NCBI GenBank assembly: GCA_963854835.1
Contig: OY978529.1
Coordinates: 33,042,055-33,106,054, forward strand
DNA length: 64,000 bases
Direction of reading: 5' to 3'
Source of the DNA: Megamerina dolium
Taxonomy: Eukaryota; Arthropoda; Insecta; Diptera; Megamerinidae
Within the stretch, counting starts at the first letter, position 1; every line of letters begins with the position of its first letter. Below are positions 1 to 12,300 of the stretch, piece by piece. The notes under the pieces are model-generated. The model searched no databases, was not told the origin of the DNA, and saw only the letters and a program-made list of their open reading frames with translations. A program made the translations under genes and the position numbers.

Positions 1-2303
1 AAATACATTTGCTGATGGAATTGTTGTCAATTTGGCATTTGGTGAGAATTTAAACAATTTTAAGCCACTTGTATTTCTGATAGAGACAATTTGTCCAATA
101 TTTCTTGTTGTTGTAGTTTGATCATCACGTGGATTATCCATCACTTGATTATATGGTAAAATATATTTATCTTCATTTCCATTAACATCATCATCATTGT
201 CCAGTGGTTCCTCTTTAACAACTACTTCATTATAATCGATAGGTTCCTCCTTAATTACAATTTCATCACTTGGGTCAATGGGTTCTTCTTTAATTGATAT
301 TTCATTGGTGTTGAAATAAATTGAATCTAAATGGATTAAGTTGAAATAAATACCTTAATTGAATGTACGTTTCTCTCTACAGACAAACAAATTTGACTTA
401 CTATTGCCGTTTAGTTCATCAATTTTTCGCATTTTAATTTTAACAACATCTTGTGATGACACTGAAGATGCTGATGATACTGATAGTGGTATTTTTCGTT
501 TTATTGTTGTAATACCATTTCCCGATATATACGGCGTCACTGCTTCATCATAGTCAATGGCAGACGGGTCAAAATCTTCATTATCATCAATGGCATGTAC
601 GTCTTGCATGAGGCGACCGCAATCATTTGGTCTCTCATGCCAATGGTCAGACAATTCCGATGCACTCAAAAACCATTCGCGACATATGGAACAAATAAAA
701 CAACGTAATTTTCCATGGGTACGTTTATGCATCATTAAAGTGTCATAACTTAAAAATTTATGATTACAAATCTATATGCGGAAGAAGAATTCAATTATTA
801 TTATAAACAATCGCACAACGTCATCAAAATACTAACGTTGCAAATTATATTTCGTGTTCCATGCTTTAGGAATTCATGTTCTATACATCGATCAATCGTT
901 TCAAAATATTTGCCACATGATTTATTACAAAAAAACAAATTCTGACGATGCAATCGTATGTGTTCCTCTAATGCGGTGTCATTTTTAAAGAACATCGGGC
1001 ACGAGACACATAGCTTATCATTCTGATGGAGTACATTACAAAGGCCCCAACTGATGTGCGCCTCATAACTGGCACGTGCATGGAATACCTTTTGACATTT
1101 CTGACATGATCGAACCATGTCGGCTCTCTTTCTTGCAGTCACCTGAAACTAGAGAAATGATGAATTGATTTGTTATTGAATTTATTAAATATACACCACT
1201 ATGTTGGACAACTTACCTTAGGTAGTGTAATGTGCTCAATGAAATGTCTTTCATCTGCAGATTTTAAATCTGCTACATTGACAGTGATAATATCTTCTTG
1301 CTCCTCGACAACTTCAAATGCATCAGTGCTACCCGAAACGTAGTTATCTTCATCAACATTATCATCATTGTCATATTCTTCTTTAACTAATGGAAAAATG
1401 AAGTGTGTTTAATTTGACTCTTATGTAATCAAGGTAAATACAAAGAACAAAATATACTTAGATACTCTATTGTATTTCAAAATCGTTAAAAGACTATGCT
1501 CAACAAGTTGCTTATCACATCAGCCATCTGATGTGTACTCATACGGCATTAGAATCTACGCCATTTATAAAGGTGTTTTATTTTTTGAACTGCTGACGGA
1601 ACCATCCCAAATGGTGGAAAATTTGTATTATTATTATTACTTTCTTTCATATTTAATTCTTAAATTTTCAAAGAAACATCGCGAATGCAACAGCTATTTG
1701 CCCAATTCAAAGGGCAAAATAGAAATGAATTATAAAGAAAATCATAAACCTTTGGAATTACAGAATTTTCTACTATTTTTTTCTTTTTCTTCTTCTACTA
1801 TTTTACGCTTCATTAATATGTATAACGTTTAACGAATAGTGGTAGCAACCTGCATATATTTCAATTTAATAAATGCTACATACAGAAATGCAACTCTGGA
1901 AATCACGGAAATTGTTCATCGTCACATTATTACCGTGATTTTTAGATACCTAGTCATACGCACGCACACCTAATCTCTATATCTGTATATTCGTGCAGCA
2001 CAATAGAACAAAGAATACATACATAGCATGCTCTTACGATCATTCATCTAGCGTAAGCAGGTACTAAATGTTTAATCATTTGCCATAAAGTACATAATTC
2101 AATGTAGGTATGTAGGTATACGTATGGATAAAAAACTCACCCTTCGTCACTATACTACTATCGTGATTATATTGCCTGTTGACTACTTCATTCTGTGTAA
2201 TTCGCTGGTGCTTTTGCTGTTGTTGTTGTTGTTTCTCTTCCGCCGCATTTTGATTATCAGTAATATCTAGCGGTTCTTCTTTAATTACTAATTCTATTTC
2301 CAT
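1..2303 (-). CDS. C2H2 zinc-finger protein, 5' five coding exons (partial, runs off left edge)
   Basis: Five exons joined by GT..AG introns in compatible phases: 2303-2141, 1386-1217, 1142-837, 771-402 and 326-1 (still open at the window edge). Start chosen at 2303 (context AAAATGG, protein begins MEIELVIKEEP); an in-frame ATG at 2333 is possible. Exons 1 and 2 are acidic, with a Gln run and a KEEP motif. Exons 3 and 4 hold about five C2H2-type fingers; one is created only by splicing exon 3 to exon 4 (CNICNHKF...HKRTH, C-X2-C-X12-H-X3-H), which strongly supports that junction. Exon 5 contains three closely spaced KEEP motifs (IKEEPID, IKEEPID, VKEEPLD), possible SUMO-acceptor-type sites common in fly zinc-finger proteins. 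Likely a nuclear DNA-binding regulator. I do not recognise the orthologue, and further fingers may lie beyond the edge. Confidence 0.85.
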
Positions 2304-4267
2304 TTTAAGTAATTTATGTAATGTCAAAAACAATTAAATTCATAGAGCAAACATTTGAAACAATATGTAGTAAGTAACGCAAAAGAGAAAATATATATCA
2401 AAATATAGATACTAAAACAAAAAACACAAAATAGAAAAACTGACGAAATTACAGTAAAATACACAACCGCGAACAACAATGCGTAACGATCGACTAAATT
2501 TACGAAGTGTCAAAGTGGTAGTCGCACGGCGGAACGATTCCAATATCGTAATCGGCAATCAAGAACTAAAATAAAGATGTGTGCTAATTGAAATTCTTCA
2601 CTTAGGATATCTTATCGACTGTTTGAAAAGCATTGTGATAGCGCACAATAAATTTTTCTAAATTTATGCCGCAAAAAATATGGATTTCACGACAACAATG
2701 ACGAAGTAAGCGTCATTTGAAAATGACGCTTACTTTGACAAGTTCGCTGAGCGAACTTCGTCGTAGGAATCGATGCCGTCGGTTGATATTCGCCATTACA
2801 TATCACCTAGTAAAACAGAAGCGAAACGAAATTCGCATCAGCTGATTGACAAATAAAAAATAAAACGGCGAAATGGTGCAACCCCAAAATTTCGATTAAT
2901 TCAAATTATCAAAGTTTTAATTGTCATCGGCAGTCACTTTGTTCACATTTTTCGCTGGCAAAATCGATTTTGCAAAATTAAAAATGAATGTATTCTCGCC
3001 AAATTTCTTTCTGTTAATCATAAAATCGTGAGTATCAATTTAACATTGATGGGAGTAAAAAAAAAATACACAAAAACATTGACAGCAATAATTGACAATG
3101 AAATATCAGCTAAAAGCAATTCGATTTGGGGTAGTTGACTTAATACCATGCTCCCACGAAATGTTTTCGCTTCAAGTTTTCATATCCGTCCAAACGGTAT
3201 TCTTTTCTTCTCCTCAAATTACTCATTTTCAGTTCTTTCAATTTTTGTTTAAAATGGATATAATTAAAGTGATTTCTGCTCTATTAAATTAGTTTACGCC
3301 GCGGTATTTGTGAATATGTGAGCGATTCCAACGAACTGATACCTTTTCAAAAACGAAATATTAATTAGTTAATACGACAGCCTAAAATAATAAGAAAACC
3401 TAAAAGTTCATAAATGCATATGCATACGCATATTTGCATGCTAGAGCAAACAAATAAATTTCTGGCAAAATTGTAATCAATTCCAAGTGCAGTAATTTTG
3501 GGACTATCGATATGCTTTCGCGATTGTTCCGCGACTGATTCATTTCTAATATATTTCTTTAAGGTAGTGTAAAGCTATAAATATTAATTGAGGGAATGTC
3601 GATTTTTATCCGACAAGTCGACGTCGTCGTCAAAAATTTGCCTTGAAATTTCGTTTAGCTAAGTAGCATGGAATATATGATTAGTTACTTTGGTTGTTAA
3701 ATATTATTAATACTCAGTTATTCTAATTTACAACCAAACAATACTTAAAGTCTATTATATATATTTTTTTTTTTTTGTTTACAACCAAATTTCTGATTTA
3801 GTCGTCGACAACAACGATTATTTACACTTGAGCGAAATATTGTCGGCAAAAATTCGCTTTTCGATGAGGTTGTGCGCAATTGCATATTCTCTGGTGTGGT
3901 TTAATTTTGACAGCACAAATTCGACAAGGCGAATATCGATATTTGGTCCAATTATGTTTAGATTTCACAAAATATGAAATTATTACGTCTTTTTTATGAA
4001 AAATAATATGAGCCATATGAGAAGCATGTGTTTATTACGCCAATATTATCAAATGTTGCTACACAGGAAAATCAACTCTGCAAAGTTTGAGAGACATTGA
4101 ATTGAATGACATCAATGTGACATTTGCCAAAGATATACATGCTAAAGAAAGACTATTCGTGAAAATACATCTGGTCTTTGTTATATATATTTTCTTACAA
4201 CGAAATACACATTTCTTGATTTTATTTATTTGTTTTGTCACATTTGGTAAAATTTGCACATATAAAA
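2304..4267. other. Intergenic region between divergent zinc-finger gene and Nf-YB
   Basis: About 2 kb between two divergently transcribed genes, so it should hold both promoters. I see no supportable coding region. It contains a pair of perfect hairpins at 2704-2758 (listed separately), several TCGTCG / CGACG clusters around 3610-3640 and 3800-3815, and AT-rich spacer. No TATA box could be assigned with confidence. Confidence 0.5.
2704..2758. repeat. Two adjacent perfect inverted repeats
   Basis: Positions 2704-2718 (AAGTAAGCGTCATTT) are the exact reverse complement of 2721-2735, separated only by GA: a 15-bp stem with a 2-nt loop. Immediately after, 2740-2747 (AAGTTCGC) pairs with 2751-2758 (GCGAACTT) around TGA. 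Both are directly visible. Function is unknown; candidates are the core of a miniature foldback element or a promoter-region cruciform about 400 bp upstream of the zinc-finger start codon. Confidence 0.85.
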
Positions 4268-5612
4268 ATGAGTACAAGTGGTGATTCTCAGCAATACTTG
4301 AGTGAATTTATAACACGAGCCGAAGAGGAAGATATGGCTTCTGGCGGTGAGTTTAGCAGATGATTTGTGCACAATTTCTGCGTGTTTAACAGGCGAAATG
4401 TAATAATTTGATTACTATTATTTTATGTAGATGATTCCGATAATAATTGTTCAACTCAAGCACATGGATATTCAAATTATATGTTACGCGAGCAGGACCG
4501 GTTTCTGCCAATTTGTAATATAATCAAGTTGATGAAAGTGCCTGTGCCGGAGAATGGGAAAATAGCTAAAGATGCTCGCGAATGCATACAGGAGTGCGTT
4601 TCAGAGTTTATTTCATTTATAACATCAGAAGCAATTGAACGCAGTATAGCTGAAAATCGGAAAACTGTCAACGGCGATGATCTGCTATATGCTTTCACCA
4701 CCCTAGGCTTTGAGAATTATGTAGCACCATTATCTATATATTTACACAAATTCAGAGAGGTATTGAACAATATGGTTACGATTATATTTATGTGATTACC
4801 AAAAATATGTGTTTTTGTTTTGTTTTGTAGGCAACAAAAACGGATCGGAATTTATGCAATGATTCAAATTTATTGCAAGACGATTCATCGAGTGATATTC
4901 GTAAGACTTGAAAATACTATTATAAAAAACAAAATATGTAGGATATTTTAAATTTCACAAAGATCACAAGCGAGAACACAAAAAAAAACAAACAAACAAC
5001 ACCCCACAACATAACAACAAACATATCGATTAACTCAGCATCAACATCATTAACTATAATTTGATTTTGAGAAAAATCTGTTTTCTGCTCATTATTATTT
5101 AATTTTTTTTTTTTTTTTAACCAAAATGACATTCATTAATAATAAGTTTAAATGTAGTATAAAATGGAAACATTTCTACAGCAACGGCATCGACAGTATC
5201 ATCCTCGACAACATCAATGCCGTCAACCACCACCTATTCTGCTGTTAACATTATTGATGTTGTTCTTACCCCGAACAACAATAGCAATAGCGGTGATTGT
5301 AACAACATCAATAGTCATATGATGAATGCGACAAGTCCAAGACGATTAACAACATCGACAACATTAGATGCTGATGCCACAAACACTTCATCAATACTAC
5401 GACGTTCAGCACGACTGCTAACACGACCTCAGCTGCCAATCGTTACAACAGTTGCAAATGATTCAAATAGCATTATAAATTCTGATCAGATGTTATTTTT
5501 TGATGCCGATGAATTGCAGCAACATATAATAGTGCAACAACCGCAACATCATCAACATATTTTATCTAATAATGTCAATAATAATAATAATAATGATAAT
5601 TATATTCTTTAA
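4268..5612 (+). CDS. Nf-YB: NF-Y subunit B (CCAAT-binding histone-fold protein)
   Basis: Four exons: 4268-4346, 4431-4759, 4831-4900 and 5182-5612 (stop TAA), with introns 4347-4430, 4760-4830 and 4901-5181 that all begin GT, end AG and keep frame, giving a protein of about 302 residues. Residues 47-136 form the conserved NF-YB core: [16 protein letters not shown], then [20 protein letters not shown] and [17 protein letters not shown], the H2B-like histone fold that pairs with NF-YC and, with NF-YA, binds CCAAT boxes in the nucleus. The N-terminus is short and acidic; the last roughly 145 residues are Ser/Thr/Asn/Gln-rich with CAA/AAT runs, plausibly a low-complexity activation tail and longer than in the compact family members I know. 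The tail's splice sites are predicted by eye and are the least certain part. Confidence 0.9.
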
Positions 5613-5751
5613 TTATTTAATTTATAGTATTATTTGTTGATTTCTAAAATCATTTAAAATTTTATAAAACTTTTATTAAATGTTATAATTTAAAATTGTA
5701 AATACCTAGATGGTGGCCAAATTTTATTGGAAAACATTAAAATGTATGAAA

Positions 5752-5757
5752 AATAAA
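5752..5757 (+). terminator. Poly(A) signal AATAAA after Nf-YB
   Basis: A canonical AATAAA lies 140 bp after the Nf-YB stop codon, followed by T-rich sequence. It is the first good candidate for 3' end formation of this transcript. Confidence 0.5.
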
Positions 5758-6179
5758 TAGAGTATATTATTTTAAAATTTCGAGTTCTTCTTTTTAACTT
5801 TTTCATATACTTATATTTTTTATAAAATTTATTGTGATGCAAATATGACCTATCTGCGTCGATCTCCATGCAAAAAAAAAAAAATCTTTAAAAGAAAACC
5901 TCAAAAATAAACAGCTAAAATCTGGCGGAAGATATTTTTTTTACCAAAGAACAGCTCTCATATTATACTATGTAATTCATAACATTAGAAAAAATACAGT
6001 CAAATTTACTTTAAGCATGAGAAAACCATCACCCAGCACTACGTGCAGTCTACAATTCAGAGATTGTCAAATATGTATGTAGTAAATATAAGCAAGAGAA
6101 CAGACAGCAACTGAGAATCCAGAGTGAAACAGAGAAAAATAGCGTTGTTGTTTTATTTTATTTTTTACAAGCAGTAATG

Positions 6180-6384
6180 TTGAACTAGCTGCTTGTTGAA
6201 CGAGCTTAAATGCAGATATTTAATGGTACGATCAGTTGTTATTCAGTACGTGGTAGTAGCGGTAGCTCGTAACGGATTACGTTTACGTATTATTCCATGA
6301 AGGAAGCAGATCTTATTAAAAGAGAGTGCAATTATTAACTCATTAATTGTTTTTGAAGTAGTTGATTTGAATTGTGGTGCCAGA
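6180..6384 (+). promoter_or_regulatory. Probable promoter and 5' leader of the Fatp gene
   Basis: This is the unique sequence directly before the Fatp start codon. Two initiator-like motifs are present (TCAGTT at 6232 and TTCAGTA at 6242) with no TATA box visible at the expected distance. Assignment rests on position and weak motif matches only. Confidence 0.25.
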
Positions 6385-9300
6385 ATGAGTTCTATAATCC
6401 CATTAAATTGGATATTCAGTTTTCCTTCATTACTTATCGTATTAGCGTCAATACTAGTGTCAAGAGTTGGTTGGCGTTGGTTTTATATAGCGGCTGTGAC
6501 ATCAAAGCGTGATATAACGTAAGCGATATGTATTTTTTTTTTTTTGCCTTACATCTTCTCTATTTAATATCGTTACGAGTTTTATATAGCTAGATAGCTT
6601 TTTTAGCTTTCACAAGATTACATTTTATACGTATGTACAATGCTCATACATTTTGCGTTTAGGCAAACATATTTTGAAATAGGTCATGAAAGTAAATACA
6701 CATGTGCTTCTGCATCATATGTTCTTGCATTGCAAAACAACAAAAATGTAATGAATAGTAAAAATTAATAATCATATTAAAAATACATACGAATATTAAC
6801 GAAAAAATAACAGCAATATTGCTAGGGTAAAGAAAATGAAGTGACAGACGAGGACGCGGTCAATGTTCAATCAAAACAAGAATTATATTTTTATTTTGTA
6901 TGATTTTTGTTGTTTTCAATTCATTAAACTGCTATATTCTTTTACATTCAGCACTTACTACTGGCAGACTCTACGTAAATGATTTAACAATAGCCTCTTT
7001 TATGAGTAGATCTGGTGATTTTTTACTAAGCTGCATGTGAAGGCCTATATACTTAGGTATATGAGTACCTAACGTCCGTCAAGTGAGCTATTGCGTTAAT
7101 TAAATGTTCATTGAAAAGAGTAGTAGAATAGTAATTGATCAGTTCATGAAATTTTTATTATACATACAGCATTTATGTTATATACTTCTATGTATTTGCG
7201 GTGCACATTATTGGGAAATTGGGTTTTGAAAATAATATCTATATATAGAGTTGCCAGATGCAAATTGAACTTCATTTGCACATAAACGAAGCCGTAGACA
7301 TTTTTCAGGAATCATTTGTGAATTGAAATAAAAATATCAGAATCTTTCAGTATAAAACATAAAACAAAAAACGCGTTTGCAGATTCTGCCAACAAAACTT
7401 CATCTTAAGATGCTTACATGCTGAAAATAATATTTCAGGCTTCATTTGGATTTGAAGTTTTCCCATAATAGCTCAGCTTAAACGATAACATAGTGAGTGC
7501 CGTAGCGTAGGGTGCAGTAGTGGTTAGTGCGTTGGCCTTCTGATCTGCAGGTCGTGGATTCAATCACCGGATGAAGCATAACAAAATCTCATATCGAAAA
7601 GATTTTTCTTTCGAACGGTACCCACCTGCCGGCAAGAATTGGCAATTTTTCCGGCAGTAATAATTTGCCAAAAATGCTTCTTATAAGTGCTCTGTGACAA
7701 AACTAAGTTCAAGTGATGTCACAAGGGTTCTGCCGTTAGGAACCGGCTAATATAAGTAGGTCGCTTCTAATGCTGTCCAATTTTATCACCCACAAAAGTA
7801 TTGGAAGAGAAGCTTGGTGGCCTGTGTGTCCTCTCAGAGAGAGAGCAGCCACATAACCTAACCTGCCTAACGATAACATTTCATGAGCTAGACCTTTTTC
7901 AAAAAACATTTTATGGAAATTCTTTACATTACTTTTAACCAAATGCATTAAAAGTAGGGTGCCGTAACTCAGTGGTTAGTGTGTTCGCCTTCTGATCTGT
8001 AGGTCGTGGTTCAATCCCCGGCTGATGCATAACAAATTTAATATCGAAAAGATTTTTCTTTCGAACGGTACCCACCTGTCGGCAAGCAATTGGCAATTCT
8101 TCCGACAGTAACAACTTGCCATGAAAAAGCTTTTAAAAGAACTCTGTGACAAAGCTCAGAAAAAGTGATGTCACAAGTGTTCTGTCGTTCGGAACCGGCT
8201 AAAATAAGTAGGTCCCTTCTAATACTGTCCAAAATTTAAGACGCACTACAGTAATGGAAGAGAAGCTCGGCCAATGAGCCCTTTGGGGCTTTATGTGCCA
8301 CATATTTATTTATTTTTATTTTATTAAAACACCTTTTTATATATATGTACCTCTACATATGCAGGGTATAATTTGGTCGGCCCCAGCCGACTGTAAGGAG
8401 ATTTTTTTTTTTTTGCAATCAGCATATTTTAGTATTTTTATTTTGTCGACAGACTTGGACAGAAATTATTATTGGGAGTTAAACATATCACTTAACAATT
8501 ACAAATTTATTCGAATGAAATTGAATTTGAACAAATTTCTGATGAAAGTCGCAACTTTGGATAAGACACTAAAATTCTGACCAGCTGGCAGCCCTACATG
8601 TTGTGTGCAAGCCCTTCATGTGTGTGAAATAGTACGAAGAGAGTGTAAAGTTTTTCTAAGTATTTGATTAAATTATAATACATAGATTGAACATCGGGTT
8701 TTATAATATTATACGTAATAACATAGAATGATAAAGAGTATATTAGGATAAAGACATCCCATGAAATAATAAAAACCTATAACTACAATAAAAATTATTG
8801 GCACAATATCTTTTAGGATGCAGTGCTTGACTTTGGGGTTGATCCTTTTGAAAAAATAAAACTTAACATCGAATGACTATGGCGACACAAAATAAATGGT
8901 AAATAAGTTCAATTGTCATTTTCCAATTTGCCTCATAGCGCCATGACCACATTTTAGTAAATGCCATTGATAAAAGATTATACACTTGCGGAAGAGCCTT
9001 CGTTAAAATGAAACATAAGATTTATACGAATGCAACAACCTAGGTTTCGAAGTCACGAATTTGCAGGTAGAATTTGGAAATTTTAAATCACAATGAAATT
9101 TTTATTTTAAATATTTTCATTTTTTTATCTTGGGACCAATGTATTCATTTCATTTATGGAAGAAACAAACGATTGTTTTATTTTGTCCATTTTTGCCATG
9201 AAAAACTATATGACATCACAAGCACCATACCAGCATACAATACTACGGGCGATATCACATCAGCAACATTTCTTCCCGTGAGTGCAGTTATGCTCTATAG

Positions 9301-12300
9301 AAAGTGAAAAAAAAAAAACAAATGGGAGAGATTAAGAAAGTATTGAGGACACATTTGCATCAGCAGAAAATAACCTAACACTAGAAAATCGACAATTTCT
9401 AATTTACTTCCACATCCCCTAATACACGAACACTTGTAATACTTCTGGCAACCGAAGATACAAATTGAAACAAATTTGTTTCAATTAAGACTAATGTATA
9501 TTTTCTCGTGCTATCTTAAAAACATTCGATCGTCCCATCAAAATTAATGAAAAAGGAAAGCAATTGGATTAATATGGCGCATTAAATCGAACATTCGTTC
9601 ATCAAGTTCATGGTCATATTGCGCGTATCATAAATATATATTACATTGTATAGCACATTCAACTATTAATATATATTAAAATTGCTATTTACACTTTCGA
9701 TTTTTTTATTTGTTGAACATGATATAAGTAAATCAAAACAGAAATAAAAAAAAAAAACAATGTTTGAAGTACCTACATATTTACTTTAGTATATCAATCA
9801 ATGACGTCTGCCAAACGCTTTTGTGTCTTCACCTTTCTGCATGCTAATGAGTTGTGTTTTACGGAAGTAACTCACTCATTGTCCAATATATTCGTATGTA
9901 GGTACATAACTACGACCGTATTGAAGTTCAAGCAACGCAAAATGAAAACGAATGCATTTTAAAATAACATATGGGTGCTTTCGATGGGCGCGTAGCAGAT
10001 CTTTACGTTGAAATACGTTACGTTATTTTGATATTAATCACACAATTAATATTACATATGCAGCTCACATATTGCTTGCCACGGACTTATAGACTTATAG
10101 ACATGTAGTACTATTCGCTGTATATCAGGTGGATGTGATGTACACACACAGCATGCCAATTGACCACGTTGCCGGTGAACATACTACTGACCTACAGAAT
10201 AATTTTAATACGTTATATGTACATATACGTTATATAGAATTTGAAGAACGCATTCTTATTAATTAAAATGATATACAAATATCAATACATATTACAAGTA
10301 GAATGAAGTCAACATTTTTTTTTTTTATTGCTGTCAAATTGATATGTACTCGCATACGAGATTTGTGTTTTTGTCTTTATACTATGCATATATTGTATAT
10401 TTGACATTTGTAATGGCATTTGAACTTTGATCTAAATATCTAGTATCAATTTGAATATAGCCAATTTTTTATATTTTACTCAAACACACAACATCACTGC
10501 ATAATCGTTGTGAAAATTAAAATTTTTGCTATAAAATCCAACTGGTTTTAAAATTGGAAGTCTAGTTGTTAACCTTGCGGGGATAAAGTTTGAATATATG
10601 TATAAGGTATACACATGTATGTGCATACATCACAACTTCATATACATATGCATACTCAAATGTGCAAATGTTTTTAGCTAAACAGGTATTTATATAACAA
10701 CACTGTGCTATTGAATATACATATGTACCGCCAATGAGTAGAACATTTTATTTTTCATATGTAATTATAAATCCATACAGTAATAACTCAATTTATGTGC
10801 TTGACTTTTTCCATTTACATCGCATGGTATTTTGAGATAATTTTCAAAACTGACATTTACGATTTATATACAATTATACAAACAAATCAGTGAAATACGC
10901 TTTTTCGCCCATATTTTCTATTAGGGATGTTATATTTTCAATGTTTTTCTGAATTTACTTTATCGCCAATTATTTAATTATTGGCGTTAACATTCAAACT
11001 ATGTTATGATCTGCCCAAGCGACGATACTTTATAGGCATAGTTTGTAAAATAAAACAGCTCAATTGTAACGACTTCAGATGTGACGATTAAATATTTTCA
11101 ACATGTTGATAGTTTTATCAAAATGGAACTACACTTAATGTTCACCCGTCGGTGTATGTTATCAAATCACTTTCGAACAGAGTTTTTTCTATTTATGGGG
11201 CGTTTTACAAAATTTCCAAGAGGAAACGTGACTATGGCTAAAATGCTATCTAAGATGTAAAATGAAATTGCCCATAGAGGGACGAATTTCAACGAATTGT
11301 ACTTATAGAGTTGAAGTTGTTTCGAATGAAACTGTGTATAAAATTATATTTATAAATTTTATTTTATATATTGATTATGTATAAAATTGATTAATTAAAT
11401 TGCATAGATACTAACTACATACATTCAAAATAGGAAATAGGAAATATGTCAAACAAGTCGATTTTAACCTTAAGTTGATCTTAATTTTGACTATAACTAC
11501 GGGCCAGTATAGAAAAGTATACCAATATGTATGGAAAACTCAAACAATTTAATAATGAAAAAGTTTCGTTTCGGTAAAAATCTCTGAAATTCTAGCTGAA
11601 ATTCAGTATCAAAGTTAAAAATTGGTTTGCAAGCTCCCAAATAAAAAAAGAGTATGCTGTCCGAGGGACTAAAGTGATCGAATTTGTGGTTGGATTTTCG
11701 CCATCATCATCAGGTTTCCTTCTAACCTAAAAAACTGAGGTCCATAGCGGATATCGAACAAGGCATTCGGATGTACATAGAATGTGTCTACTTTTAATAT
11801 CCATATTTATTGGTTGTATTCGATCACTTTTTGCCAATACGTTGTTAAAAATTATTTTCTGCTAGAAGCTTTAACAAAAACAAATTAAAAGGTAAATCGA
11901 GATGTTACTGTAGTTCAATAGACTTATAAATATGTAAATGTAGTATAACTTCGTATGTAGATCTCGAAGAAATGTATACAATATATCTGCCTCATAGTAT
12001 TTAGCAAGTTGGCGAAAAAAAAGCATGCACGCTAGACTGTATCACAAACAAATATTCAATTTGCTCCAATTGTTTCTAAACACTTACCTTGATAGTGTCC
12101 AGGGAATGTAAAAAATATTGTTTCAGCACCCTGTGAAAACCACTAATATGAGTTTTTTCTTAGAACTTATTTATTTGACGTCCGATTTTTATGAATGATA
12201 TATCGTTTTAAAGATATTAATTAGATCTACTTATTGAATATAAGTAAATACCTTTTTGGTAACCATTTTTGAATATTTTTTTATAATTTTTTTTATGATA

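Noticed and set aside
1470..1832. 120-codon plus-strand frame
   Set aside because: It lies inside the 754-bp intron of the zinc-finger gene, is Tyr/Phe/Ser-rich from AT-rich DNA and has no recognisable domain.
7965..8017. tRNA gene
   Set aside because: Box A and box B are present, but the sequence does not continue into a tRNA acceptor stem; it runs into the SINE body and is repeated at four places with target duplications.
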